DNA of 64,000 bases, taken from JAXGMQ01 sp040768585 (lineage in GTDB: Bacteria; Caldisericota; Caldisericia; JAAYUI01). The stretch lies in contig JAXGMQ010000001.1 of NCBI GenBank assembly GCA_040768585.1, positions 496,001-560,000 of the forward strand, given 5' to 3'. Made by a program: the position numbers and the translations under genes. Position 1 is the stretch's first letter, and the number at the start of each line of letters is the position of its first letter. The notes below the pieces were generated by a model. It was not told the DNA's origin. It worked only from the letters and a program-made list of their open reading frames with translations, and ran no database searches. Shown here piece after piece: positions 1-8,334 of this stretch.

Positions 1-639
1 CTTGTTGTGCCACTCAACGACCATATCATTACCGTCTTTACAGAAGACACACCAAAAAACGATTATGATTTTGAGCAGGCAAAAGCCATGATAGATGGCT
101 TCGAGATATCAGATGTTGACTTCTTCAAGAGCCATCCAATTGAACAAAACGACTCATCCGAGGATGGCACCAACGGATCAACAGATAATGGCAACACAGA
201 AAACGGCGACAAGATCATAAACGACGATATATCAAACATAGAAGCCGGTGACAGCTACAACAACTCTTACATCTCATTGATTCTTCCTAAAGGTTGGGAA
301 CTCACAGCAGACGAAGACGTGCAAACAGTGTTTGGTTCTACCGGGGAGCTTGCCAGCGACCTTCTAGCCCTCTCAATTCAATATGTCACACTTGAAAAGG
401 ACACACAATTTTCAACCTTTGTTTCCGATTTCTCCGAGCAGATTGGCAGCAAATCGAAGATAGAGACTTTTGGTAGCAAGCAGTTCGAGTATGTGCGAGG
501 AGTCCACACAAACTACAGTGAATTCCATATCTTCACAAAGCATTCCTCAAACACGCCCATCATCATAACAGCAATAACAGCCGATTCAGTATTACCCCCA
601 GAGGTTGTATTTATGTTGGAAAACACAAAAATCAAATGA
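1..639 (+). CDS. PsbP/DUF1795-like exported protein, 5' end outside window
   Basis: The reading frame is already open at base 1, and its first residues look like the end of a domain, so the gene starts upstream and only the C-terminal 212 residues are visible. The first ~40 residues end one small alpha/beta domain. An Asn/Asp/Gly/Thr-rich linker follows (about residues 45-80), then a second complete domain that opens with a YISLILPKGW-type strand. The same hydrophobic-x-P-x-x-W opening recurs in the three genes downstream, so this is one member of a local paralogous family related in pattern to PsbP/DUF1795 proteins. It is probably an envelope protein like its neighbours, though any signal peptide is outside the window. 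The stop overlaps an ATG of the next gene. No biochemical role can be given. Confidence 0.7.
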   Translation, partial: LVVPLNDHIITVFTEDTPKNDYDFEQAKAMIDGFEISDVDFFKSHPIEQNDSSEDGTNGSTDNGNTENGDKIINDDISNIEAGDSYNNSYISLILPKGWELTADEDVQTVFGSTGELASDLLALSIQYVTLEKDTQFSTFVSDFSEQIGSKSKIETFGSKQFEYVRGVHTNYSEFHIFTKHSSNTPIIITAITADSVLPPEVVFMLENTKIK

Positions 640-647
640 GGCAGGAC

Positions 648-1205
648 ATGATGAAACATACAGCACTTTTTATCGTCGCAATTCTTCTTCTCTCTTCTTT
701 CCTTGGTTGCGCGGGTGGAGATGTAGAAGAGACAGTTGATACTGATGATTCGGGTGAAACCCTCGTTATAAACTATCCGGACGAGGAAGTCACAAACTCA
801 AAGAGCAGCTACTACGAAGCAGATTTTACAAAAGTAGACATCCCGTCAAACTGGCACATCGGCAATGAAACAAATGATCTGATAACAATCAGTCCATCAA
901 CACCTGATGAGTCTGCCAACATCACCAGTGTCACCATAACAAGGATGGGTTCAGACGGAGTTTTTAAAGCGTACGACTACGCTGAGATGACTGCATCTGG
1001 ACTCAAACAGTCAAACATCCAGAAGACTATGATTGGAGATATTGAGTGGATTGAGGTCTGGGGCAACGTTGCTGACAATCTTCTTTGGCAATTTGTCAGG
1101 GATGGCAAGGACGGAAACATAATCCAGGTGAGTATAACCGCTTTTGAACCAACAATGAGTGATGAAATAAATAGTCTAATCAAATCGCTTCAGGAGACAG
1201 ACTGA
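648..1205 (+). CDS. Lipoprotein with one PsbP/DUF1795-like domain
   Basis: A protein of about 185 aa with a type II (lipoprotein) signal: an N-terminal hydrophobic run ends in SSFLGC, where the Cys would be lipidated. A short acidic Thr/Asp linker leads to a single domain (about residues 55-185) that begins with the aromatic-x-x-x-D-I-P-x-x-W pattern seen in its neighbours. An in-frame ATG at 636 overlaps the upstream stop, but GAGG at 638-641 sits six bases before the ATG at 648, so I chose the later start. It is translationally coupled to both neighbours (the TGATG junction at 1203-1207 joins it to the next gene). Function unknown; likely outer-face membrane-anchored. Confidence 0.75.
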   Translation: MMKHTALFIVAILLLSSFLGCAGGDVEETVDTDDSGETLVINYPDEEVTNSKSSYYEADFTKVDIPSNWHIGNETNDLITISPSTPDESANITSVTITRMGSDGVFKAYDYAEMTASGLKQSNIQKTMIGDIEWIEVWGNVADNLLWQFVRDGKDGNIIQVSITAFEPTMSDEINSLIKSLQETD

Positions 1206-1699
1206 TGAAAAGATTTATCGCGACATTCGCCATTGTTGTTCTCATTCTGGGTGCTTTTGTATCGTGTTCAGGCTCTGGAGATACCGAGACACCAGAAACG
1301 GTTGCGACAGAAGGCTACACCTACAGAACTCTAAGTTTCGAGAAACCAAAAATCTGGATAGAAACAAGTGAATCCAACGAGAATCGCATGATTCTCAAGT
1401 CCAGTGACTACAGCCAGGATCCATCCTCAGTTGTGATAAGTGCAATCTCGAATCTCGACATGACACCCTTAGAGTACGCAAATCTTGTCAAAGAAGAGCT
1501 GGATATTCCAGAGTCTCCAGAGGACATGACCTTTGGTGATAAAACATACACAGCTCTCAAAGCAAACAATCAGATTCCGACGTTCAATTTCTTTCTCAAG
1601 TTTGATGATTTAACATATCTTGTGGTCTACGCAAACATGAACGACGAAATCACGGAGAACGCGAAGGCTTTTCTATCATCCATCGAACACATCAAATAG
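1205..1699 (+). CDS. Lipoprotein with one PsbP/DUF1795-like domain
   Basis: A 164-aa lipoprotein. A basic start and hydrophobic core end in AFVSC, a slightly unusual lipobox with Phe at -3, as in the gene before it. After a Thr/Glu-rich linker, one domain of about 125 residues starts with YRTLSFEKPKIW and ends in a helix, matching the length and hydrophobic pattern of the upstream paralogue. It starts at an ATG sharing one base with the preceding TGA, so it is the third gene of the same transcript. A consensus promoter lies just after it, so it is probably the last gene of the first transcription unit. Substrate or partner unknown. Confidence 0.75.
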   Translation: MKRFIATFAIVVLILGAFVSCSGSGDTETPETVATEGYTYRTLSFEKPKIWIETSESNENRMILKSSDYSQDPSSVVISAISNLDMTPLEYANLVKEELDIPESPEDMTFGDKTYTALKANNQIPTFNFFLKFDDLTYLVVYANMNDEITENAKAFLSSIEHIK

Positions 1700-1720
1700 A
1701 CAATCATAGTGATTCTGTAG

Positions 1721-1750
1721 TTGACCTACTGTTTATGATTTCTTTATAAT
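1721..1750 (+). promoter_or_regulatory. Sigma-70-type promoter for the lipoprotein gene at 1782
   Basis: TTGACC at 1721-1726 and TATAAT at 1745-1750 are 18 bp apart, a near-consensus promoter in the only gap of this cluster. The start would be near 1757, leaving a leader of ~25 nt that carries GGAAGGAG at 1761-1768. Confidence 0.7.
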
Positions 1751-1781
1751 CGTCGGATGTGGAAGGAGCACGAAAGCAAAT

Positions 1782-3188
1782 ATGACTAGGATTAGGATAT
1801 ATATTGCCATTATCATGGCACTCACGGTCACGGCCGGACTCGCTGCATGCGGCAACACTGACCCTCTGGAACTTACAAAAGCATACGATGGAAGCTACTT
1901 CTCTTTCAGCTATCCAGAAACTTGGAACATCCTTGAGAGGGATAAAGTTATCGAGTTAACCTTCGAAGGCACTGTTGTGAGTTTTGAGGCTTCGGTTGAT
2001 CAAAACTCAAAGAATGGTGATTTCACCTCTGTTAACCCCACGATTGAAGCGTTGCTGTATGGCTACACGGTTCAATCAAAGGAAGAGATTGAAATAGGCG
2101 GTTCAAAGTTTGTCGAGATTGAGACAAAGGACGACAAAGAGAATACTGGAATCCTTGCGATTACTCCCTTTGACGGCATTTGTTATATTCTGAAACTTCC
2201 CGTTGGCAACTACAGTGTTTCCGATCTTGAGACGGTCAAACTCGTCTTCAAGAGCTTCAATCCAAAGGTTACCACTTGGGCTGACGATAGTACTCCTCCA
2301 AGCTGGACTTACGAAACGTACGACGGAACATTCTGGTCTATGAAGTACCTGAGCTTCTGGCAGATTGAGAAAGAGAACAGCAAAGTATCCTTCATAATCG
2401 ATGACAAGAGGAGCATTGAGGTTGCATTTTATGCATACGCACAATCAGATCCAAGCAATAAGGAAAGTATCGCAGAGATAGCGGAGCTTAATTGCGGTGT
2501 CACACCAGACAATGGCACCGGAGTTGTTGCATACCAGCATAAAACTCCTGACACCTGGCTTTATTATATCGCCTGTAAAGGAAAGATGATGAGAGTCGCA
2601 GCGGTCGGAATAGGAAGCGACGACCAATCAAACATCAACTCTGAGTTTGAAGAAAACATCGAGGCAAGTATCGCGTCATTAACCTACAATCCCGACCTCG
2701 ACCCAGACATTACGGTTCCAGACAAGATAATCACAGACAATGGCAACAATGCAAACAACCCAGATACAAACAATAATTCTAGCAACTCATCGGATGTCAA
2801 ACAGGGTGACAACATCGATGTTGCAAGTTTCTCGGCAATCCTGCCTTCAGGCTGGACATTCGAAGAGCAGAGCGATATGATGTTTTTCGTCTATCCACCA
2901 GACAGGGAAAGTGGATCGATGATCATCATCAATCTCCAGAATGGAAGTCTTTACAACGGAATGGAGCTCTCTGAGTTTTACGACCTATTTGCCGAATCAA
3001 CCTCACTTGGCCCAATGTCAAACAGCACAATCGACGGTCACAACGCAATCAATTTCGTGGCCGATGGTAAGGAAACAAACACTATCTTTATGAATAACAA
3101 CTACCTCTACATCATCAAATACAACATGGGCATAAAAGACTACAAGAAAGAATATGAGGCATTCCTGCAATGGTTCAAAGCAAAATAG
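1782..3188 (+). CDS. Lipoprotein with three tandem PsbP/DUF1795-like domains
   Basis: A 468-aa lipoprotein (lipobox LAAC after a ~20-residue hydrophobic segment). Three copies of the small domain found in the preceding genes follow each other, at roughly residues 30-150, 175-305 and 350-468. Each opens with an aromatic strand then P/S-x-x-W (FSYPETW, MKYLSFW, AILPSGW). A 35-residue linker almost entirely of Asn, Asp and Ser joins copies two and three. It has its own consensus promoter and SD sequence. The single-, double- and triple-domain forms side by side suggest growth by duplication. Function unknown; probably an extracytoplasmic binding or adhesion-type protein. Confidence 0.75.
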   Translation: MTRIRIYIAIIMALTVTAGLAACGNTDPLELTKAYDGSYFSFSYPETWNILERDKVIELTFEGTVVSFEASVDQNSKNGDFTSVNPTIEALLYGYTVQSKEEIEIGGSKFVEIETKDDKENTGILAITPFDGICYILKLPVGNYSVSDLETVKLVFKSFNPKVTTWADDSTPPSWTYETYDGTFWSMKYLSFWQIEKENSKVSFIIDDKRSIEVAFYAYAQSDPSNKESIAEIAELNCGVTPDNGTGVVAYQHKTPDTWLYYIACKGKMMRVAAVGIGSDDQSNINSEFEENIEASIASLTYNPDLDPDITVPDKIITDNGNNANNPDTNNNSSNSSDVKQGDNIDVASFSAILPSGWTFEEQSDMMFFVYPPDRESGSMIIINLQNGSLYNGMELSEFYDLFAESTSLGPMSNSTIDGHNAINFVADGKETNTIFMNNNYLYIIKYNMGIKDYKKEYEAFLQWFKAK

Positions 3189-4462
3189 GGTACATTGTAT
3201 CGATAATCACCCTCATCATGCTGGCTTCATGTGGTAATTCAACCTCACTTACAATTGTCACAAACCCACCCGGAGCAACCATCGAGATTGATGGCACGGC
3301 AATGGAAGCACCGGCTCTGTTTGAGAACATTGAACCTGGTTCACACTCTGTGAGCGCCTCACTCGTTGGTTATCTGCCGGCCACAATTGGGGTAGAGGTC
3401 GAAGAGGGAAGGAACAACACATTCTCGATTGAGTTATCCAAAGAAAGACCACCAACAGACGAACCAATTGCTGGTCTTCCTGAGGAAGGTTTTAGAATAA
3501 GAACTGAACCCAACACCACCAAATCCACCTGCTACATCATCGATCACCAAAACTGGGTTGTCTCAGACCCGGTTTATCTTGAGGAAACACCCATTGCCGC
3601 CGACTGGAACAAGGTTGCCAAAATGGCGGGTATCGATGAGAATGAGAAGAATCTATCCGCTATCATTATCTGTTCGGACAACGATGGTAACTACGGCGCT
3701 TGTGCTGTTGGGCCAGGTACAGATGCCATCTTCAAGATAAAACCCGTCGACTGGCTGTCATCGGCTCCCAACTGGGATTTTGAACCAGAGGGTGGAGCCC
3801 TCATGAGAGCTAAACTTCTCATCGAGGCAGTGAAATCAGATGACGGATACACTCTTGACCTTGGGGGAAAGACACTCGGTCAGTACAAGGGAAACATCGA
3901 ATTCAGAGGGGATTCAATCTCGAACCTAAGCGCTTGGTCATACATCGATAACCAGGGAAGACAAACCATTGGATATCTCAGAAAAGGCGGAGAGATACAG
4001 GTTCTATGGGAAGGCACCTGGAGTCTTGGCGCTCTTGACCACCTCGGATCTCACTCAAGGCACCTGAGCATAATTGACGAAAATACTATTGTTGCTGCCA
4101 TTGGCTCACAAACCGGGTATCAGGTTGCTGTGTTTGACCTAAAAACCGGTGAGATCGTAGCAGCAAGGGATGTCGAAAAATTCCCAGAGTATGTTGAATC
4201 GCTCAGTTATAACAAGGTGCACTCAATCACTTGCCACTACAGCTCGCGTGGCTCAGAGACCTTTACATGGTTCCCTGAAACAGGTATCAGAGGTGCACCA
4301 ACCGTCATCAACGGGGACTTTTCTCACAGCGCGGGTGTTTGGCTCCCAGCTGGTGAGGATGGCAGAATTGAGCTTCGCATCATGGATTACCCTACTGTCT
4401 CGGTCTGCTTCGAGAGAGGCGACGACAACCAGCTGTATGCAATCTGGGCTGGCGTAAGGTAG
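3170..4462 (+). CDS. PEGA-domain lipoprotein
   Basis: A 430-aa lipoprotein with the lipobox LASC. Residues ~25-95 form a PEGA domain: an opening strand, NPPGATIEIDG, an 'IEPGSHSVSASLVGY' type turn and a final strand. PEGA domains are short beta modules of surface proteins. The remaining ~320 residues, rich in Trp, Gly and aromatic strands, look like an all-beta, propeller-like domain I do not recognise. The ATG at 3170 overlaps the preceding gene by 19 bases, with GAGG ten bases upstream, so it shares the promoter at 1721. A strong terminator follows. Probably works with the PsbP-like lipoprotein it is coupled to. Confidence 0.75.
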   Translation: MVQSKIGYIVSIITLIMLASCGNSTSLTIVTNPPGATIEIDGTAMEAPALFENIEPGSHSVSASLVGYLPATIGVEVEEGRNNTFSIELSKERPPTDEPIAGLPEEGFRIRTEPNTTKSTCYIIDHQNWVVSDPVYLEETPIAADWNKVAKMAGIDENEKNLSAIIICSDNDGNYGACAVGPGTDAIFKIKPVDWLSSAPNWDFEPEGGALMRAKLLIEAVKSDDGYTLDLGGKTLGQYKGNIEFRGDSISNLSAWSYIDNQGRQTIGYLRKGGEIQVLWEGTWSLGALDHLGSHSRHLSIIDENTIVAAIGSQTGYQVAVFDLKTGEIVAARDVEKFPEYVESLSYNKVHSITCHYSSRGSETFTWFPETGIRGAPTVINGDFSHSAGVWLPAGEDGRIELRIMDYPTVSVCFERGDDNQLYAIWAGVR

Positions 4463-4486
4463 TTGCTATTTCCCATTAACACATAA

Positions 4487-4514
4487 AAAAGCGCCTGTTT
4501 CAGGCGCTTTTTTT
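4487..4514. terminator. Bidirectional intrinsic terminator
   Basis: GCGCCTG at 4491-4497 pairs with CAGGCGC at 4501-4507 across a three-base loop, extended by flanking A/T pairs. The T-run at 4508-4514 terminates the plus-strand lipoprotein operon. The A-run at 4485-4490 gives a U-tract on the other strand for the antiporter gene ending at 4579. Confidence 0.9.
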
Positions 4515-4578
4515 ATTCGTGTCTCCTCGCACAGAAGAAAGTACAAAATTCTGAATAATCATTTCTATCTATTAATGG

Positions 4579-6486
4579 TTAGCCTGAAAAGAGTTTTTTC
4601 ACAATCTGCATCTGTTCCCTGCCTGCAAAAATTGTCGCTATGTCGTCCTTTTGTAGAATAAAATCACCAAGTGGTATTTTTGCCATGTCCTCACGCCTTA
4701 CAACAGCTATGATAACATGCTGCGGCAGCGGCAACTGTCTTATCTGTTTTCCAAAAATCTCCTCATTTTGGACAATCAACTCATCAGCGATAACATCAGA
4801 ATCGCTTTCGTAAAGGATTTTCATGGCCGAGCTGTGGTGAACAAGAGATTCAAGAGTCTGCGCAGCTGAGACTGTTGGACTCATCGTCTTGATGCCTAAC
4901 CGCGCGAAAGCCTCGATTCTCTCCGGCTTGGAAATCATGCAGGCGATGTCATCAATCCCAAAGGATGATTTTGCGATCTGGGCAATCATGAGGTTTTTGG
5001 AGTCCGACGACGTAACAACGACGAGGTGTTTCGCGTCAAAAGCTCCTGCTTTTCTTAGATCTGTCTCGTTTGTTGCGTCTCCAACAACTGCGGTCAATCC
5101 TCTCTTTGTTGCCATATCGACATTCATCTTTTCAATGTCGATGAGGACAACCTTATCACCCCTCTTCTCAAGGAGAAGCGCCAGCTCGATTCCAATATCA
5201 TTAGCGCCGACTATAACAACCTTCATCGGTTTCACCTCCAACCATTTTGCAAGCGGTTTTGCAAGGAACGACACAAACAACACCGTGACAATGATTGCAA
5301 TAAACACTAAAGCTTTGATATCATTACCAGTCGCGAGAGTGAGTTTCCCACCAAAGAAAATGGCAATCTCACCCGACTCACTAATGACTCTAGATATCTC
5401 AATGGCTGCGAGTGACGCAACAGACGCCGCCACAATACCTCTAGGGCCAGTGAGTGCGATATATAATTTCTCTCTCCAAATCAAAGCGTTGTTCCTAATT
5501 GTGACAAGAAAAACCATAGCAGGACGCGCCAGAAGCATTATCGAAACCGCGAACAAAACACCCTTCCAGCCGATGTTGATGAGTGTTTCGATATCAAGAC
5601 TTGCCGCAAGAAACACAAAAACCATTGAAATTGCAAGAGTCACAATATCGCTTTTGAAACGGAGGCAATCGTCCTTTTCTTTGTACTTAAGATTACCCAT
5701 GACAAGTCCAGCAGTTGCTGCGCTTATGATACCGATTTCCTTCAATCCCAGCAGGCTGTGCAATCCGTATTCAGGCAACGCATATGCGATGAGAGCAGTC
5801 GCAAAGGTTATCGCGACAGCAGGTCCGGTTTCTGTGAGATTAGATAATCTGATGATGGTGACCCCCAACCAGCCGATGATAAATCCAACTGTAATACCAA
5901 TACCGAACCTCATTCCGAGGAGCATCAGTGGATTGTGTTGCCTCGATGATCCAGGGATTAGAAGCTCTAGCACAACAATAGCTAGAACAGCGCCAAGCAC
6001 ATCAGCAAGAATACCCTCAGCCATGAGCACTTTTTGAATATTTGGTCTTACATCAACCCTCTTGAAAAGTGGAGTGATAACTGTAGGCCCTGTAACAGAC
6101 AGGATTGCACCAACCAGAATTGACGGCATCCAGTCCATCCCAATCACAAAATGAGCGATACAGGCAATAAGGATAATCGTCACCGGTATCCCAAGGAGAA
6201 CTATGTTTATTACAGTTTTACCTGCGCTTCTGAGACTTGAGAGATCAAGCGCCATAGCACCCTCGAAAAGGATAAGACCAACAACGGGCCCAACCAGCAT
6301 TGTGACCATTTCACTGAATTCAGCGGCAGAGAAAAGATTGAGTCCGTTTGGCCCCACTATGAGACCAGCGCAGATGCCAATCACAAGGTAGAACAAAATT
6401 GCAGGCAGCTTGAATTTTGATGACGCCAAAATCCCAAGAGCGCCCAGCAAAAACGCAACCGAAACAATTAAAACAGTTACCGACAT
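4579..6486 (-). CDS. Cation/proton antiporter (CPA family) with C-terminal RCK domains
   Basis: A 635-aa inner-membrane antiporter. Residues 1-~415 carry about 12-13 membrane segments with CPA1/NhaP-like signatures: LFEGAMALDL in an early helix, a GAILSVTGPTVITP segment, and EGILADVLGA, whose acidic residue belongs to the ion site. Residues ~420-540 form a TrkA-N (RCK) nucleotide-binding domain and ~550-635 a TrkA-C domain, so exchange is probably gated by a nucleotide or other cytosolic ligand. The RCK glycine loop reads GANDIG, with Asn for the usual second Gly. Na+ or K+ selectivity cannot be read from sequence. Monocistronic, with a candidate leaderless promoter seven bases before the ATG. 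Confidence 0.88.
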   Translation of the reverse strand: MSVTVLIVSVAFLLGALGILASSKFKLPAILFYLVIGICAGLIVGPNGLNLFSAAEFSEMVTMLVGPVVGLILFEGAMALDLSSLRSAGKTVINIVLLGIPVTIILIACIAHFVIGMDWMPSILVGAILSVTGPTVITPLFKRVDVRPNIQKVLMAEGILADVLGAVLAIVVLELLIPGSSRQHNPLMLLGMRFGIGITVGFIIGWLGVTIIRLSNLTETGPAVAITFATALIAYALPEYGLHSLLGLKEIGIISAATAGLVMGNLKYKEKDDCLRFKSDIVTLAISMVFVFLAASLDIETLINIGWKGVLFAVSIMLLARPAMVFLVTIRNNALIWREKLYIALTGPRGIVAASVASLAAIEISRVISESGEIAIFFGGKLTLATGNDIKALVFIAIIVTVLFVSFLAKPLAKWLEVKPMKVVIVGANDIGIELALLLEKRGDKVVLIDIEKMNVDMATKRGLTAVVGDATNETDLRKAGAFDAKHLVVVTSSDSKNLMIAQIAKSSFGIDDIACMISKPERIEAFARLGIKTMSPTVSAAQTLESLVHHSSAMKILYESDSDVIADELIVQNEEIFGKQIRQLPLPQHVIIAVVRREDMAKIPLGDFILQKDDIATIFAGREQMQIVKKLFSG

Positions 6487-6493
6487 AGGCTTA

Positions 6494-6502
6494 AGTATAA
6501 CA
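6494..6502 (-). promoter_or_regulatory. Extended -10 promoter, leaderless antiporter mRNA
   Basis: On the minus strand TGT-TATACT (extended -10; hexamer at 6494-6499) ends seven bases before the ATG at 6486. No good -35 and no SD sequence are seen. Confidence 0.5.
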
Positions 6503-6604
6503 CAAATACTCTTAAAACTGAAAATGTATTCAAACTGGCAAACTTCATATCACCAAATAAACTCGGAATTGATGAAAAGGGTATCAGGAAATTTGAAATC
6601 GGTT

Positions 6605-7504
6605 CTATTTCTGTATTGAATAGCTTATCAGAGCAAGCTGAATCAAGTCGGAGAGTAAAAGGACTGAGAATGATGATGTCGGTTCAACAGGTAATCCTGA
6701 AACAGAGATTTTCAAGTTTGTCCCGCTATTTGTGTCACTCATCCCAAAAACAATCTGAATTGGTCTCTTTCCACCAAACGGATTATCTTTGACTGTCACA
6801 ACCAGCCTATCGGTCTCAAAGACAGTTAGAGAACCTTTCAGCGCAAGCGTCCCCCAGGGCTTATTCCACTTCAACCAGAAATTTCCACCCAGGAATGATT
6901 CTATTTTCACTTCATCAGCGAGCCAAGTCACAGCCGAACCTGCATCGAGGATAGCAACTCTTATATCGTTTATGCTCTTGTCAAGCTCTGTTGAGCAGAT
7001 GATTGAGCAATCCAGTTCAACGTTCTTGTGCGGATCACCACCAAAATATCCTATGATTTTGGAAAGCCTAGACTGCGCCCACATGCAGCCAAGCAGAAAA
7101 CTTGCGTCAGCGCTTCGACTGATATCAAATCCATCGAGAACAAATCTGATTTCCTCACCAATGGAAATCGAGAAAATTGAGTCCACAAGATCTGGTCTTC
7201 CATGCCAAGGATTTCCAGCAATATGCATCTTGATTGATTCCATCTCGACGCTGGAAATATTCTCGATGTTCCAGGTATTCTGACAGTCTCTGAGCACATT
7301 GACGACAACACCTTTTTTTGTTTCATCGAAATCGAGCTTGATGGTATCTCCCCAGAGCCTTGACAGTTTGACTGGGTCAGTAAGCAGAGACCACGCCTCC
7401 CAGGGAAGCACGGAGAGCCTGGCTGATGCCTCAATCGTCCTTGCGCCTATGATTGGTCGCTTCGGTTCTTCAAGAATCCCATCATCATTTGCGTCAGAAT
7501 CCAT
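6605..7504 (-). CDS. Tandem SRPBCC (START/Bet v1-like) domain protein
   Basis: A 299-aa soluble protein without a signal peptide. Two halves (about residues 25-150 and 160-290) each show the SRPBCC pattern: an N-terminal strand, LPWEAWSLLTDPVKLSRLWG-like helices, a string of beta strands and a long C-terminal helix. This fold makes a hydrophobic pocket for lipids, polyketides or aromatic ligands; the ligand here is unknown. The gene overlaps the end of the transglutaminase-like gene by 11 bases, so the two are translationally coupled and probably act together. The domain assignment is by pattern only; it could also be a divergent polyketide cyclase/AHSA1 protein. Confidence 0.6.
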   Translation of the reverse strand: MDSDANDDGILEEPKRPIIGARTIEASARLSVLPWEAWSLLTDPVKLSRLWGDTIKLDFDETKKGVVVNVLRDCQNTWNIENISSVEMESIKMHIAGNPWHGRPDLVDSIFSISIGEEIRFVLDGFDISRSADASFLLGCMWAQSRLSKIIGYFGGDPHKNVELDCSIICSTELDKSINDIRVAILDAGSAVTWLADEVKIESFLGGNFWLKWNKPWGTLALKGSLTVFETDRLVVTVKDNPFGGKRPIQIVFGMSDTNSGTNLKISVSGLPVEPTSSFSVLLLSDLIQLALISYSIQK

Positions 7505-8222
7505 ACCTTATCCTTTCGATTCTCTGAGACACCGATTTATTCAACATAGTTGTCAAATAACCCTTTTTGTGCGTCGACTTCACAATATCTGTTGGGTCTA
7601 TCCTCTCGCCAATCTCCATCTTGGGGTTAGACATGACGCACTCGATCTCCCCTTTTCCATCCCAGTTTTGAACCGCCTTTGAGAAACTTCCCAGAGTGGC
7701 GTCAACATTCATCCCTAAACCCTTCGCTTTGTGGCTCTGTCCGTAAAGTTTCAGAAGTCCGTCAAGATACTTCCTGTCGTACACGACACTCTCAACCGTC
7801 ATCCATTTTGAGTCCATCCATACCTGAGGTTGGACGTGAAGATACTTGTCGTGAAGAACCTTGATGTGCGTTTGAGGGACAAGTTCCACAAACACATCTC
7901 TGTTTATAAAGAAAGCCCAGAATCGTGCTGGAATTTTCACATATCTTGCCATCGCCACAAGAAGTATTGACTTGCCAATCGAGCTACCTTTACCCAAAGA
8001 CAGAACATTTGAAGCCCTTGGGAAGATCGATCCATAAAAATCAAACCAAATGTTCTCCTTCACAAAATTATAAATGATGTCAAAAGCTTCTCTGGGGGTT
8101 TGGGGTCTATTCAAGATCGAGTCAACAACAAGCGAAACGTTGGATTTGTTGAAATCGCAGCACTCATCCGGGAGGACATACCGCGTCATGCCAACTGGTT
8201 CGTTCCAATAAGGTTTAAACAT
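7494..8222 (-). CDS. Transglutaminase-like fold protein with Cys-to-Ser change
   Basis: A 242-aa cytosolic protein. Residues ~55-165 match the transglutaminase/cysteine-protease core: helices before a GSSIGKS...MARYVKIPAR segment (family form G-x-C-x-x-x-A ... R-x-x-G-I-P-A-R), then a His-centred strand HVQPQVW and a W-M-T-V-E-S strand. Aligned to the family, the catalytic Cys position holds Ser, the His is kept and the Asp is Glu. It is therefore probably either a non-catalytic binding protein or an unusual hydrolase. It is the first gene of a coupled pair with the SRPBCC protein. The promoter is close to the ATG and no SD is seen. Confidence 0.65.
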   Translation of the reverse strand: MFKPYWNEPVGMTRYVLPDECCDFNKSNVSLVVDSILNRPQTPREAFDIIYNFVKENIWFDFYGSIFPRASNVLSLGKGSSIGKSILLVAMARYVKIPARFWAFFINRDVFVELVPQTHIKVLHDKYLHVQPQVWMDSKWMTVESVVYDRKYLDGLLKLYGQSHKAKGLGMNVDATLGSFSKAVQNWDGKGEIECVMSNPKMEIGERIDPTDIVKSTHKKGYLTTMLNKSVSQRIERIRYGF

Positions 8223-8233
8223 ATGTGATAAAG

Positions 8234-8262
8234 ATTCTATTCAATTATCTTAATTTTTACAA
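8234..8262 (-). promoter_or_regulatory. Promoter of the transglutaminase-like/SRPBCC operon
   Basis: Minus strand: TTGTAA (8257-8262), a 17-bp spacer, TAGAAT (8234-8239). The hexamer ends 11 bases before the ATG at 8222, so the leader would be only ~4 nt and has no SD. Confidence 0.5.
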
Positions 8263-8267
8263 ATCAA

Positions 8268-8299
8268 AAAACGGCAGACTCAATCAAAGTCTGCCGTTT
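8268..8299 (-). terminator. Intrinsic terminator for the small membrane-protein gene
   Basis: AAACGGCAGACT pairs with AGTCTGCCGTTT around a short loop. The A-run on the plus strand at its left edge becomes a U-tract on the minus strand, downstream of the gene at 8335-8550. Confidence 0.8.
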
Positions 8300-8334
8300 C
8301 CTATATTAGCTAATACTACAATCGAGAGTGAGGG

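Noticed and set aside
4889..6037. A 382-codon open frame on the plus strand opposite the antiporter gene
   Set aside because: It lies wholly inside the antiporter gene on the other strand, has no SD, promoter or motif, and its Ser/Thr/Ile/Ala-rich product is what the reverse complement of membrane-helix codons gives.
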